Under the pieces are notes generated by a model. The model was not told where the DNA came from. It made no database searches and saw only the letters and a program-made list of their open reading frames with translations. This document shows positions 16,895 through 25,438 of a stretch of 64,000 bases of DNA, one piece after another (positions within the stretch are counted from its first letter, which is position 1; each line of letters begins with the position of its first letter). The stretch comes from Helicobacteraceae bacterium (lineage in GTDB: Bacteria; Campylobacterota; Campylobacteria; Campylobacterales; Sulfurimonadaceae). Location of the stretch: contig JALWGC010000009.1 of assembly GCA_027038835.1 (NCBI GenBank), positions 1 through 64,000 of the forward strand, read 5' to 3'. Both the position numbers and the translations under genes were made by a program.

Positions 16895-18652
16895 TCAAAC
16901 TTTCGATTGGATAACCACCCTTTTTGCTTCGAAAAGCTCCAACGCTTTTTGCACCATCTCTTCTTGCATGATGTCGTTTACCTCCGCTTTTGGCTCATCC
17001 AACCCGTTACATGATGCTACACAGCTCGAAGCGTTGATCGCTTCGGCTTCTTCGATGGTCGTAGCGGACTGTGGAGGTTGCTGCGGCGGCATACTTCGCT
17101 CTTGCGTGGCCTCATCGTTTTTCACGGAGGTTTCTTTCGCTCTTTCTCGTGTCATCTCTTTCGTGCAGTCGAGTTTTTTTATCTTCGTCTCGAAACCGAA
17201 AACATCTTTGACAAGCATCTTGATAACCGAAAATCCATGCTTCAAACGCTCTTTACACGCCTCATCTACGCAACTTTCCCAGCTAAGTACACCTTCATCG
17301 AAGCTTTTGTACTCTATTTGTTTTTCGAAACACTCCCACAATTCGTAACTTCTGTCTTTGATCTTCCCAAGAAGCTGTACGTAAAGCGCTTTTCCCTTCT
17401 CGTTCGCTTCTTCGATAACACTTGAAGGTACGTCCATCTTGGTTTCTTGCATCGGTTGGCTCAGAGCTTCTTTGGGTTGTGGCTGTTTTGGTTGCTCTTG
17501 TGTCGCCATATCCTTGCTTAACGGCTCACTTTTAGCTTGAAGCGGCTTTTCTTCCAAGGTGCGAGTCGCCATCTCCCCCACCCCTTTTTCGAACTCCGCT
17601 ATAAGCGTGTCTATCTCTTTTATTTTCAGCGCTTCGATCATTTTGAAAAAGACGAGATTGAGCACGAAGCCACCGTCCGCATTGATCGAAAAAAGGTACT
17701 TGCTATCGCTTAAGATGCGGAAAAAACGCTCTATGACAAGCGGTGAAAATGCACCGTCTCCGTCAATCAGACGATCTTTTAGATACGCGATAAGCTCATC
17801 GACAACCATCTCCGCTTCGTACTCTTCCAAGATTTTCGCAAACTCGAGCACCCTTGTTGTATCTTTGGCGAAAATGGCGCTAAAAAGGTCCGCTATGAAT
17901 TTCGGATCGACAAGCCCGAGCATATCGGTTACCGTCGCGACGTCCACATGCCCTTTTGAGTAGATGATCGCTTGGTCCAAAAGCGTCAACGTATCGCGCA
18001 GACTTCCGTTCCCGCTGCGCGCTAAAATCTCGAGTGCTTCGGTGTCGTAACCGATATTTTCAAGCTCCAAAATATGTCGTAGATGCGCCGTTATCTTGTT
18101 CGTGGCGATTCTTTTGAAGCGAAAATGTTGCGTTCGCGAAAGGATGGTTGCAGGGAGTTTGAGCGGGTCGGTGGTTGCCAAGATGAACTTCACGAACTCC
18201 GGCGGCTCTTCGAGGGTTTTTAGCAGTGCGTTGAACGCCTCTTTGGTCAACATATGTACTTCGTCGATGATAAAGATTTTGAACCGTCCGACTGCCGGCT
18301 TGTACTTCGTTTGTTCTATGAGGTCGCGGATATCGTCTATCTTTCTCGAGCTTGCGGCATCCATCTCGATGATGTCCATGTGTCGCCCTTCTTTCGCCAT
18401 GACACAGTTTTCGCATACTTCGCACGGCTTGTGGCTGATACCTCGTTCACACAAAAGCGCTTTTGCGAATATTCTCGCCGTAGAGGTCTTCCCGCTCCCT
18501 CTTAAGCCCGAAAAAAGGTAGGCATGGGAAAGACGGTTGGAGTCAAGCGCCAACGAAAGGGTCTGCGCTACGCTCTCTTGACCGATAAGCTCTTCGAAAT
18601 TGGTCGGTCTGTATTTTCTAGCTAAAACTTCCGCCGCACTTTGCATCTTCAC
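16895..18652 (-). CDS. dnaX: DNA polymerase III subunits gamma/tau
   Basis: 585 aa. It is the clamp-loader ATPase of the replicase. Walker A GLRGSGKT (49-56), a four-Cys zinc module (Cys68, 77, 80, 83), DEVHML and the sensor region TTDPLKLPATILSRTQHF are present in the first 220 residues. The C-terminal part (~370-585), rich in Gln, Glu and Pro, is the tau-type extension. I saw no A-rich slippery site for gamma frameshifting, but did not check every position. It is the last gene of rho-gltB-like-murI-dnaX; an imperfect hairpin (16874-16895) overlaps its stop. Confidence 0.95.
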   Translation of the reverse strand: MKMQSAAEVLARKYRPTNFEELIGQESVAQTLSLALDSNRLSHAYLFSGLRGSGKTSTARIFAKALLCERGISHKPCEVCENCVMAKEGRHMDIIEMDAASSRKIDDIRDLIEQTKYKPAVGRFKIFIIDEVHMLTKEAFNALLKTLEEPPEFVKFILATTDPLKLPATILSRTQHFRFKRIATNKITAHLRHILELENIGYDTEALEILARSGNGSLRDTLTLLDQAIIYSKGHVDVATVTDMLGLVDPKFIADLFSAIFAKDTTRVLEFAKILEEYEAEMVVDELIAYLKDRLIDGDGAFSPLVIERFFRILSDSKYLFSINADGGFVLNLVFFKMIEALKIKEIDTLIAEFEKGVGEMATRTLEEKPLQAKSEPLSKDMATQEQPKQPQPKEALSQPMQETKMDVPSSVIEEANEKGKALYVQLLGKIKDRSYELWECFEKQIEYKSFDEGVLSWESCVDEACKERLKHGFSVIKMLVKDVFGFETKIKKLDCTKEMTRERAKETSVKNDEATQERSMPPQQPPQSATTIEEAEAINASSCVASCNGLDEPKAEVNDIMQEEMVQKALELFEAKRVVIQSKV

Positions 18653-18702
18653 CCTTTGAAAAAAACTGGAAGTATTTTACCCTTTTGTGTGTTACTCGAG
18701 GC

Positions 18703-19446
18703 TTAAGTATCCAACCAGCGTTTTGCGACACTTTTCAAAAAGCTCGGATTGTCGCTGGCGAAAAAACGCAAACGTGTCGAAGCGAATCTCGAATCGAAAA
18801 CGAAGTCGCGCTCAAGCAACTCGACTATCGCTTCTCCGGAATGTACCAAAACCGGTTCGTTGTCGAAATACCCGCCGATAGCCTCGCTGATAAGGGGAAA
18901 GTGGGTACACCCAAGAATGATGGCGCTTGGCTTTTTCAAAGGTTTGAAATAGTGTTCAAGCGTCGCTTCAAGCACCTTTCCGCCAAATATCCCCTCCTCC
19001 ACCAAAGGAACGAACAACGGTGTCGCTTGCGCGACCAAGGAGTGAAATCCAAGCTCTTTCAACCCCTTTTCGTACGCCTTGGAAGCTACGGTCGCTTTCG
19101 TACCGATAATGAGGATTTCATCGTTTTTGTTTTGTATCTTTTTCGCAGTTGCCGCGACCCCCGCTTCGACGACACCGACAACGGGGATGTCGCTTACCTC
19201 TTGCATCTCCGCAAGCGCATACGCACTCACGCTGTTACAAGCGACTATGATGATATCAAGCTCGAAATTTTTGAAAAACTCCACCGCTTCGATGGCATAG
19301 CGGATGATGGTGTTTTTGTCCTTGCTGCCGTAAGGAACGCGCGCCGTATCGCCGTAATAGACAATCTCTTCGAAAAGTTTGTGTTCTATCAGGGACTTCA
19401 CAACCGTCAGTCCCCCTATGCCGCTATCGAAAACCCCTGCTTTCAC
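18703..19446 (-). CDS. murI: Glutamate racemase
   Basis: 247 aa. It interconverts L- and D-glutamate, providing D-Glu for peptidoglycan. Catalytic cysteines are Cys70 (VACNSVSA) and Cys180 (LGCTHFPL); Asp7 and Ser8 lie in the N-terminal FDSGIGGLTV motif. It overlaps the upstream FMN protein gene by 4 bases. Pairing with a glutamate-synthase-like protein may be coincidental or may reflect glutamate supply. Confidence 0.96.
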   Translation of the reverse strand: MKAGVFDSGIGGLTVVKSLIEHKLFEEIVYYGDTARVPYGSKDKNTIIRYAIEAVEFFKNFELDIIIVACNSVSAYALAEMQEVSDIPVVGVVEAGVAATAKKIQNKNDEILIIGTKATVASKAYEKGLKELGFHSLVAQATPLFVPLVEEGIFGGKVLEATLEHYFKPLKKPSAIILGCTHFPLISEAIGGYFDNEPVLVHSGEAIVELLERDFVFDSRFASTRLRFFASDNPSFLKSVAKRWLDT

Positions 19447-21176
19447 GATTCTATCTTTTGCTCCATGTAGCGGTTGACGTTCTCGTAAACGTATCCGTTT
19501 TTATCTATGAAACTTATATGCTCTTTGGAAAACTCGTCTTTATGGCGCAGCCCCATGACTGCCATTATGGTTTTTATCCCTTTGATGAGATTTTTATGGT
19601 AGTTGGCGACCTCTTTGGACTGTTTGTACACCAAGTAGCTACGGCGACGTTTTTTATCTTGCGTAGCCAGACCTACCGGACATTGGTGGCTGCCCTCGCC
19701 CGAACACAGCCGCGCTCGAATACATCCGGCACTTAACATGAATCCGCGTGCAATCTGAATGAAATCGGCTCCCAAACACATCGTGATGACGACATCGTCG
19801 GGAGTGAGAATCTTCGAGCTCGCGACCAACTTCACTTTATCACGCACGCCGTACTCTTTCAAAACGGTATCGGCTATATACACGGCATCTTTGACATGCA
19901 ACCCGACCCTATCCATCAAGTATAGCGGCGCAGTCGCACTCCCGCCGTCCCCTCCGTCGATGGAGATGAAATCGGGTACACCCTCCATCCCCTCAAGCAC
20001 TCTCTTTTTGATTTCGTTGGCGTATTCGAGGAAATTTTTCTTCGACGATATCACTATTTTTATCCCAACGGGCTTGCCGGAGAGTTTTTGCAGCCTTGCG
20101 ACAAAATCGAAAAGCTCCGAAACGGTGTGCGCGAAAGGGAAACGGTTTGGAGAGTAGAGGTTTTTATACGGTTCGACACCGCGGTAATAAGCGATGGCTG
20201 GAGTGACTTTCTTCGCGACAAGTTTTCCCCCTGTTTGTTTCGCTCCTTGGGCGAGTTTGATTTCGGTCATTTTACAAAACGCCATCGTCTTTTTATAACG
20301 CTCCTCGTCGAAATTTCCCTCTTTGTCCCTCGCACCGTAAAGCCCCGAGCTAAGCTGAAAGATAATATCAGGCATATCTTCGGGAACCTCTTTTGGGAAA
20401 TCCTCAAGCGGAGCGTCCCAGTTCGGACGGAAAAACACCATCTCCTCATCGTCGAAAATGTAGGTATCTTCGAAATTGGTCGGCAAAACCATCTTTTTTG
20501 CCAGATTGATGGCTATATAGCGGTTACCGAAAAGTTTGGTGATTGCGTAGATGAACTTGTAAAACGCCGGGAGGGGGATTATCTCCATATATTTTTTTTC
20601 GTTTGGACAACTTTTTTCGTAACATTTGTGCGTGAAGAAAAAGTTCGTCGTAACACTTCCCTCCCCGCTGTTTATAGGAAAACCGCCAAGATACGCTCCG
20701 CGAACGAACGCTCTAGTTCCCTCGGGCGATATAGCCCCATCGCTCATAGCACTCCTACCGATGACGCTTTTGGTTCGAAAAGGGTGCGGCTTGTCTTCTC
20801 CGAAAGTCACGCTGAAATCATCGCTCACTTCATCGTCGTTTAGCGGTGCGTTTGCGTTTTGGATAAGAAATTTCGGATTGGGTTGGGGTTGGGCGGGAGC
20901 GAAAGAAACAAAACCGTTCTTGTCTTTCGATGCGCTATAGACCCAGTCGATTTTATCGCGCGATTCGTAGAAATCTTCGTTGGCGAAATATTGGCGAAAC
21001 GGCTCGCGTACCGCTTCGAAAAAATAGCGAAACCGCCCTATAAAAGGGTAGTTTATAAGCAACTGGTGCTTTCTTTGGATGAAGCGGTCGTAAAACGCGA
21101 CGGAGATAACGATAAATATCACAAAAGCGATCAACTCCAAAAAAAACTCACCTAAAAAATCGGTAAAATGCTCCAT
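19443..21176 (-). CDS. FMN-binding glutamate synthase-family protein
   Basis: 577 aa. An N-terminal membrane segment (~14-29) precedes the glutamate synthase central domain (Glu_synthase): KLVAKKVTPAIAYYRGV, DFISIDGGDGGSATAPLYLMD, VKLVASSKILTPDDV and CIRARLCSGEGSHQCPVGLATQD, whose three cysteines fit the 3Fe-4S site of GltB. It lacks the N-terminal glutaminase domain of true GltB, so it is not a complete GOGAT. Such stand-alone archaeal-type proteins are widespread, and their reaction is poorly established. It follows rho by 26 bases and overlaps murI. Confidence 0.85.
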   Translation of the reverse strand: MEHFTDFLGEFFLELIAFVIFIVISVAFYDRFIQRKHQLLINYPFIGRFRYFFEAVREPFRQYFANEDFYESRDKIDWVYSASKDKNGFVSFAPAQPQPNPKFLIQNANAPLNDDEVSDDFSVTFGEDKPHPFRTKSVIGRSAMSDGAISPEGTRAFVRGAYLGGFPINSGEGSVTTNFFFTHKCYEKSCPNEKKYMEIIPLPAFYKFIYAITKLFGNRYIAINLAKKMVLPTNFEDTYIFDDEEMVFFRPNWDAPLEDFPKEVPEDMPDIIFQLSSGLYGARDKEGNFDEERYKKTMAFCKMTEIKLAQGAKQTGGKLVAKKVTPAIAYYRGVEPYKNLYSPNRFPFAHTVSELFDFVARLQKLSGKPVGIKIVISSKKNFLEYANEIKKRVLEGMEGVPDFISIDGGDGGSATAPLYLMDRVGLHVKDAVYIADTVLKEYGVRDKVKLVASSKILTPDDVVITMCLGADFIQIARGFMLSAGCIRARLCSGEGSHQCPVGLATQDKKRRRSYLVYKQSKEVANYHKNLIKGIKTIMAVMGLRHKDEFSKEHISFIDKNGYVYENVNRYMEQKIES

Positions 21177-21202
21177 CGCTCGCCTTTGTGTAATGTAAAA
21201 AT

Positions 21203-22564
21203 TTAAGAATCGGCGTTCATACTCGCCAAAAACTCTTCATTGGTCGGTTTTTTCTTCATGATGTTGTAAATGAATTTCAGCGCTTCGACTTCGTTTTCCT
21301 GTTTTTGTAGCATCTGTCTGAGAATATACACTTTTTGCAACACCTCTTTACCGATGAGCAACTCGTCTTTACGCGTACCCGATTTTAGGATGTCGATAGC
21401 AGGGAAGATTCTGCGTTCGGCTATTTTTCTATCAAGAACCACTTCGCTGTTACCCGTACCTTTGAACTCTTCGAAAATCACTTCGTCCATCCTGCTTCCC
21501 GTATCGACAAGCGCAGTCGCGATAATGGTCAAGCTTCCGCCGTTTTCGATATTTCGAGCCGCACCGAAAAACCGTTTTGGTTTATGCAGTGCATTCGCAT
21601 CGACACCACCTGAGAGCACTTTACCGCTCGAAGGGGTTACGGTGTTGTACGCACGAGCCAAACGGGTGATGGAATCCAGCAGTATCACGACATCTTTACC
21701 CTGTTCCACTTGACGTTTCGCGCGCTCTATCACCATCTCGGCGACTTTGACATGGTTTTTTGCCGGCATATCGAACGTCGAACTATATACCTCGCCTTTG
21801 ACGCTTCGCTCCATGTCGGTAACCTCTTCGGGGCGCTCATCGACCAACAGCACCATCAAGTTGATCTCCGGATGGTTATGGCTGATACCATGCGCTATCT
21901 CTTTGAGAAGCTCCGTTTTACCGCTTCTTGGAGGCGCGACGACAAGCCCTCTTTGCCCTTTCCCAATAGGTGCGAAAAGATCCATCATCCGACCGGTTAT
22001 GCCGTCTTCACGGTATTCGAGCTTGATTTGGTCTGTCGCATAAAGCGGTGTGAGGTTTTCAAAAAGGGGACGCTTTTTACTCTCCTCTGGCGGGAGGTAG
22101 TTGATGGCTTCTATTTTGATAAGTGCGTAGTAACGCTCTTGCTCTTTGGGCGGTCTGACCTGCCCCGTTACCACATCCCCGTTTCTAAGAGCGAAACGGC
22201 GTATCTGCGTATTGGAAACATACGCATCATGCACGCTGTCGCTGAAACTTTTGTCTATGCTTCGCATAAACCCGTAACCATCGGGCATGATTTCCAGGAT
22301 GCCGGTAAAGAGGATGTATCCGCCTTGCGCAGTTTGCGCTTTGAGAATCTCGAAAATCAAATCTTGACGTTTAAGGTCGTTGGGATTTTCTATCCCTATT
22401 TTCGTCGCTATCTCTACAAGCTCTTCGATAGGCTTCGTGCGAAGTTCTTCGATCGTTACGCCTTGAACCGGCGTGTGAGTTCTTTGAGAGCCGTTGTTAG
22501 CGTTGTTTTGTTTTTGATTTTTGTTTTGTTTTCTATTGCCGTTTTGTGAAGTCGGTTCACTCAT
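21203..22564 (-). CDS. rho: Transcription termination factor Rho
   Basis: 453 aa hexameric RNA helicase. An Asn/Gln/Lys-rich N-terminal extension (1-35) precedes the Rho N domain and the CSD-like RNA-binding fold (DGYGFMRS at 95-102). The ATPase has Walker A APPRSGKT (210-217), [11 protein letters not shown] and the Q-loop/R-loop region ([20 protein letters not shown]). It is first in a four-gene operon and has a good promoter with a leader of roughly 105 bases. Confidence 0.97.
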   Translation of the reverse strand: MSEPTSQNGNRKQNKNQKQNNANNGSQRTHTPVQGVTIEELRTKPIEELVEIATKIGIENPNDLKRQDLIFEILKAQTAQGGYILFTGILEIMPDGYGFMRSIDKSFSDSVHDAYVSNTQIRRFALRNGDVVTGQVRPPKEQERYYALIKIEAINYLPPEESKKRPLFENLTPLYATDQIKLEYREDGITGRMMDLFAPIGKGQRGLVVAPPRSGKTELLKEIAHGISHNHPEINLMVLLVDERPEEVTDMERSVKGEVYSSTFDMPAKNHVKVAEMVIERAKRQVEQGKDVVILLDSITRLARAYNTVTPSSGKVLSGGVDANALHKPKRFFGAARNIENGGSLTIIATALVDTGSRMDEVIFEEFKGTGNSEVVLDRKIAERRIFPAIDILKSGTRKDELLIGKEVLQKVYILRQMLQKQENEVEALKFIYNIMKKKPTNEEFLASMNADS

Positions 22565-22676
22565 TGATGATATACCTTTTTTCGTGTAGGATAAAGCAAG
22601 AAATTGCAGAACTATACCTTGGGATTTTTGAACTTTTGCAAATCTTGTTGCAAAGCCGAGATTAAAAAGATGCGTA

Positions 22677-22706
22677 ATTTTACTATATTCAAGCGGCGAT
22701 TGTCAA
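22677..22706 (-). promoter_or_regulatory. rho promoter and long leader
   Basis: On the minus strand, -35 TTGACA (22701-22706) and -10 TAAAAT (22677-22682) are separated by 18 bases. Transcription would start near 22670, leaving about 105 nt before the rho ATG at 22564. The leader has two direct TTTGCAA copies; rho genes elsewhere are autoregulated through long leaders, so the same may hold here (inference). Confidence 0.65.
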
Positions 22707-22736
22707 GAAAAGAGGCTCAATCTTGCAAACTGGGAA

Positions 22737-23495
22737 TTAGTTGTCGATGGCATAACGTATGGGAATCGTTATATCGATAGCTTCTTTCGGTTTTGGCAAT
22801 TCACTCTCTATGCTTCGTAAAGTCTTGATCGAAGCCTCTTGCAAAATCCGCGGAGCGTTCGATTTGGAAGTGATTTTTTCTATTTTTCCATCTGGAGACA
22901 AACGGATAGAGAGTGTTACCACCCCTTCTATTTTTCTCCTTCTCGCCTTTCTTGGATAATAAAGGTTTCGCTCGATAAGTCGTCGAATCTTTTCCAAATT
23001 TTCATCTTTGTATTGCCGTTTATAATCGACTCTTTCGCTATTTCGACATACGTTTTTTTTCACCGCCTCATGGGGTGTCGTTTTTTTCTCAAGTGGCTCG
23101 GCAGATGTTTTTAGCGCTGATGTTACAGCTTGTTTTTGGAGTGTTTTTTGCGGCTTTGGAGGTACTTGTTTGCAACAAGGAGGTTGTTTGCTCGTAACTT
23201 TTGGCTTGTTTTTCGGTTTTGGGCGGTCAAGTTTCTTTACCTTTTTTTTATGAACCCGTTTCACCTTCTTGGCCGGGACTTTTTTCTCTACTTTTCGTAC
23301 CGGAAGCTCTTTTTTTCGCCCTTTTACACATTGCTGCGAAGAAACCCTGAAACTCTCCAACTTCACACAAAGAATTTTTTGCTTTTTTACTGTTTCTTGC
23401 TCGTTTCGTTGCAAGTTGAAGTACGCCAAAAACGCGCCTACGAACACTACCGCATGAATGACAACGGAAAGAACGAGCGGGGAGAGTTTTTTCAT
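22737..23495 (-). CDS. tonB: TonB-family energy transducer
   Basis: 252 aa. There is one N-terminal membrane helix (~7-26), a long Lys/Pro-rich periplasmic spacer (KKVKKLDRPKPKNKPK) and a C-terminal TonB domain (~165-250: YYPRKARRRKIEGVVTLSI then IRYAIDN). It transmits proton-motive force from ExbB/ExbD to outer-membrane receptors. No exbBD or receptor lies nearby. The periplasmic spacer holds several cysteines, including a CC pair, which is uncommon. It is monocistronic between rho and glnB. Confidence 0.85.
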   Translation of the reverse strand: MKKLSPLVLSVVIHAVVFVGAFLAYFNLQRNEQETVKKQKILCVKLESFRVSSQQCVKGRKKELPVRKVEKKVPAKKVKRVHKKKVKKLDRPKPKNKPKVTSKQPPCCKQVPPKPQKTLQKQAVTSALKTSAEPLEKKTTPHEAVKKNVCRNSERVDYKRQYKDENLEKIRRLIERNLYYPRKARRRKIEGVVTLSIRLSPDGKIEKITSKSNAPRILQEASIKTLRSIESELPKPKEAIDITIPIRYAIDN

Positions 23496-23565
23496 AAACG
23501 AAATAGTAACGAAGTGGGTGTTAAAAGAATGTTAAAACGAAGAAAGCGAAAAAGAAGGAAGGAAG

Positions 23566-23907
<342 letters not shown>

Positions 23908-23922
23908 TTACTCCATTCGTTC

Positions 23923-23945
23923 AAGAGCCAAAAGGCTCTTTTTTT
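23923..23945 (+). terminator. Palindromic hairpin between amt and glnB
   Basis: AAGAGCC-AAAA-GGCTCTT followed by T5 on the plus strand. Both flanking genes are on the minus strand, where the stem is preceded by A-runs and lacks a T-tail, so it cannot be a normal terminator for amt. It may stop antisense transcription or act as an RNA processing/stability element between the two cistrons. Confidence 0.5.
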
Positions 23946-23964
23946 GTAATTGTACCTTAAATTT

Positions 23965-25257
23965 TTATACGTGAAGAACTTTCTCACCGTGAACAGCTTC
24001 GTCAAGTCCGACTTGTTCTGTTTCTTCATCGACTCTGCCGCCGCCTGTAAGTGCCGAAGCTATGAAGTAAACAATCGCCGTTCCGACCAATGTGTAGATA
24101 CCGACAATCGCTACCGATTCCACTTGAACCATGAACTGACCGAATCTGTCACCGGATTCTTTAAGCGGACCGTCCCAAAGAAGGTCTTTGTCGTTGAGTG
24201 CAAGCACACCTGTAGCAAGCGCACCCCAAAGACCCGAAAGAAAGTGGATACCGAAAGCATCGAGAGAATCGTCGTAACCGAGTTTCTTTTTCAAAACCGC
24301 TACACCGAAGAAACCGACAACGGAACCGACACCGCCGACGATGATAGCACCGCTTACGTCAACGAAACCGGCTGCAGGGGTAATAGCTACGAGACCGGCT
24401 ACCACACCTGAAGCCGCACCGAGAAGTGTCGGCTTTTTATATACTGCCCATTCGATGAGTACCCAAACAAGAGCCGCAACCGCAGTTGCAAGAGTCGTCG
24501 TCAAGTAAGCAAGACCGGCGATTTCGTTCGCACCGAACGCACTACCGCCGTTGAATCCGTACCAACCGAACCATAAGAGTGCAGCACCGAGAGCCGTCAG
24601 CATAACCGACATAGGTTTCATAGCGATTTTTGGATAGCCGTGTCTTTTTCCAACCAAAAACGCCAACACGAGACCAGCCAAACCACCATTCATGTGAACG
24701 ACCGTACCACCGGCGAAATCAAGTGCACCCGCATCGAAAAGCAACGCACCGTCACCGCCCCATACCATGTGAGTGATAGGACCGTAAACGACGATCGTCC
24801 AGATAGCTACGAATACCAACCAAGTAGAGAACTTCATACGCTCGATAACCGAACCGGAAGCGATAGCCACGGTAATAGCAGCGAATGTTCCTTGGAAAAC
24901 GACAAATACATAAGTCGGATACGTTCCGCTTAGGTCGTTCCAGTTGATTCCGCTAAGAAACGCGTTGCCAAAACCTCCCATGAAGCTTTGCATGCTACCG
25001 CCATCACCAAACGCCATAGAGTAACCCGCAACAATCCAAGCGATAAACGCCACCGCAAAAGCACCAAGAACCATAGAATAGGTATTGAGCACGTTTTTGC
25101 TACGTGTCATACCTCCGTAAAAAAGCGCCAAACCTGCCGGCGTCATCAACAAAACGAGTGCGGTCGAGACCATCATCCAAGCGGTATCGCCCGTATCGAG
25201 CTTATCTTCGGCAAAAGCCGGAATAGCAAAAAGCAATGCAAGAAGCCATTTCTTCAT
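23965..25257 (-). CDS. amt: Ammonium transporter
   Basis: 430 aa. A cleavable signal peptide (MKKWLLALLFAIPAFA) and eleven membrane helices form the Amt/MEP/Rh fold. Conserved features are the Asp of the MVWGGD motif near the entry and the twin pore histidines (one near THMVWGG, one in FGIHFLSGLWG). It imports ammonium for assimilation and is paired with glnB. A TATGAT -10 appears upstream on the minus strand near 25296; no convincing sigma-54 (GG-N10-GC) site was found. Confidence 0.95.
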   Translation of the reverse strand: MKKWLLALLFAIPAFAEDKLDTGDTAWMMVSTALVLLMTPAGLALFYGGMTRSKNVLNTYSMVLGAFAVAFIAWIVAGYSMAFGDGGSMQSFMGGFGNAFLSGINWNDLSGTYPTYVFVVFQGTFAAITVAIASGSVIERMKFSTWLVFVAIWTIVVYGPITHMVWGGDGALLFDAGALDFAGGTVVHMNGGLAGLVLAFLVGKRHGYPKIAMKPMSVMLTALGAALLWFGWYGFNGGSAFGANEIAGLAYLTTTLATAVAALVWVLIEWAVYKKPTLLGAASGVVAGLVAITPAAGFVDVSGAIIVGGVGSVVGFFGVAVLKKKLGYDDSLDAFGIHFLSGLWGALATGVLALNDKDLLWDGPLKESGDRFGQFMVQVESVAIVGIYTLVGTAIVYFIASALTGGGRVDEETEQVGLDEAVHGEKVLHV

Positions 25258-25397
25258 ATCGTGTCCTTTTGAAATTTTTCTTGGCGAAATTGTATCATAG
25301 CATTAAATTTTATTATGGAAGAAACTGATTAAAAAATAAGCAATTGCAAATTGTTGTCTATTTGCCCCTTTTTAGAAGAATGTTAGAGATTTTTGGA

Positions 25398-25403
25398 TAT
25401 TAT
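25398..25403 (+). promoter_or_regulatory. Putative gyrA -10 element
   Basis: TATTAT, 36 bases before the gyrA ATG in the 181-bp divergent gap with amt. No clear -35. The rest of the gap is AT-rich without a gene. Confidence 0.4.
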
Positions 25404-25438
25404 TAGCACGAAAAACTCAAATATTAGGTGTTATAGCT

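Noticed and set aside
18685-19470. A 261-codon plus-strand frame opposite murI
   Set aside because: It is an antisense shadow of murI with no ribosome-binding site or motif.
19443-21176. Annotation as glutamate synthase large subunit (gltB)
   Set aside because: The protein is far too short and lacks the N-terminal glutaminase domain; only the central FMN/3Fe-4S part is present.
25258-25438. A sigma-54 promoter for amt
   Set aside because: No GG-N10-GC pair with acceptable flanks was found in the gap; only sigma-70-like -10 sequences were seen.
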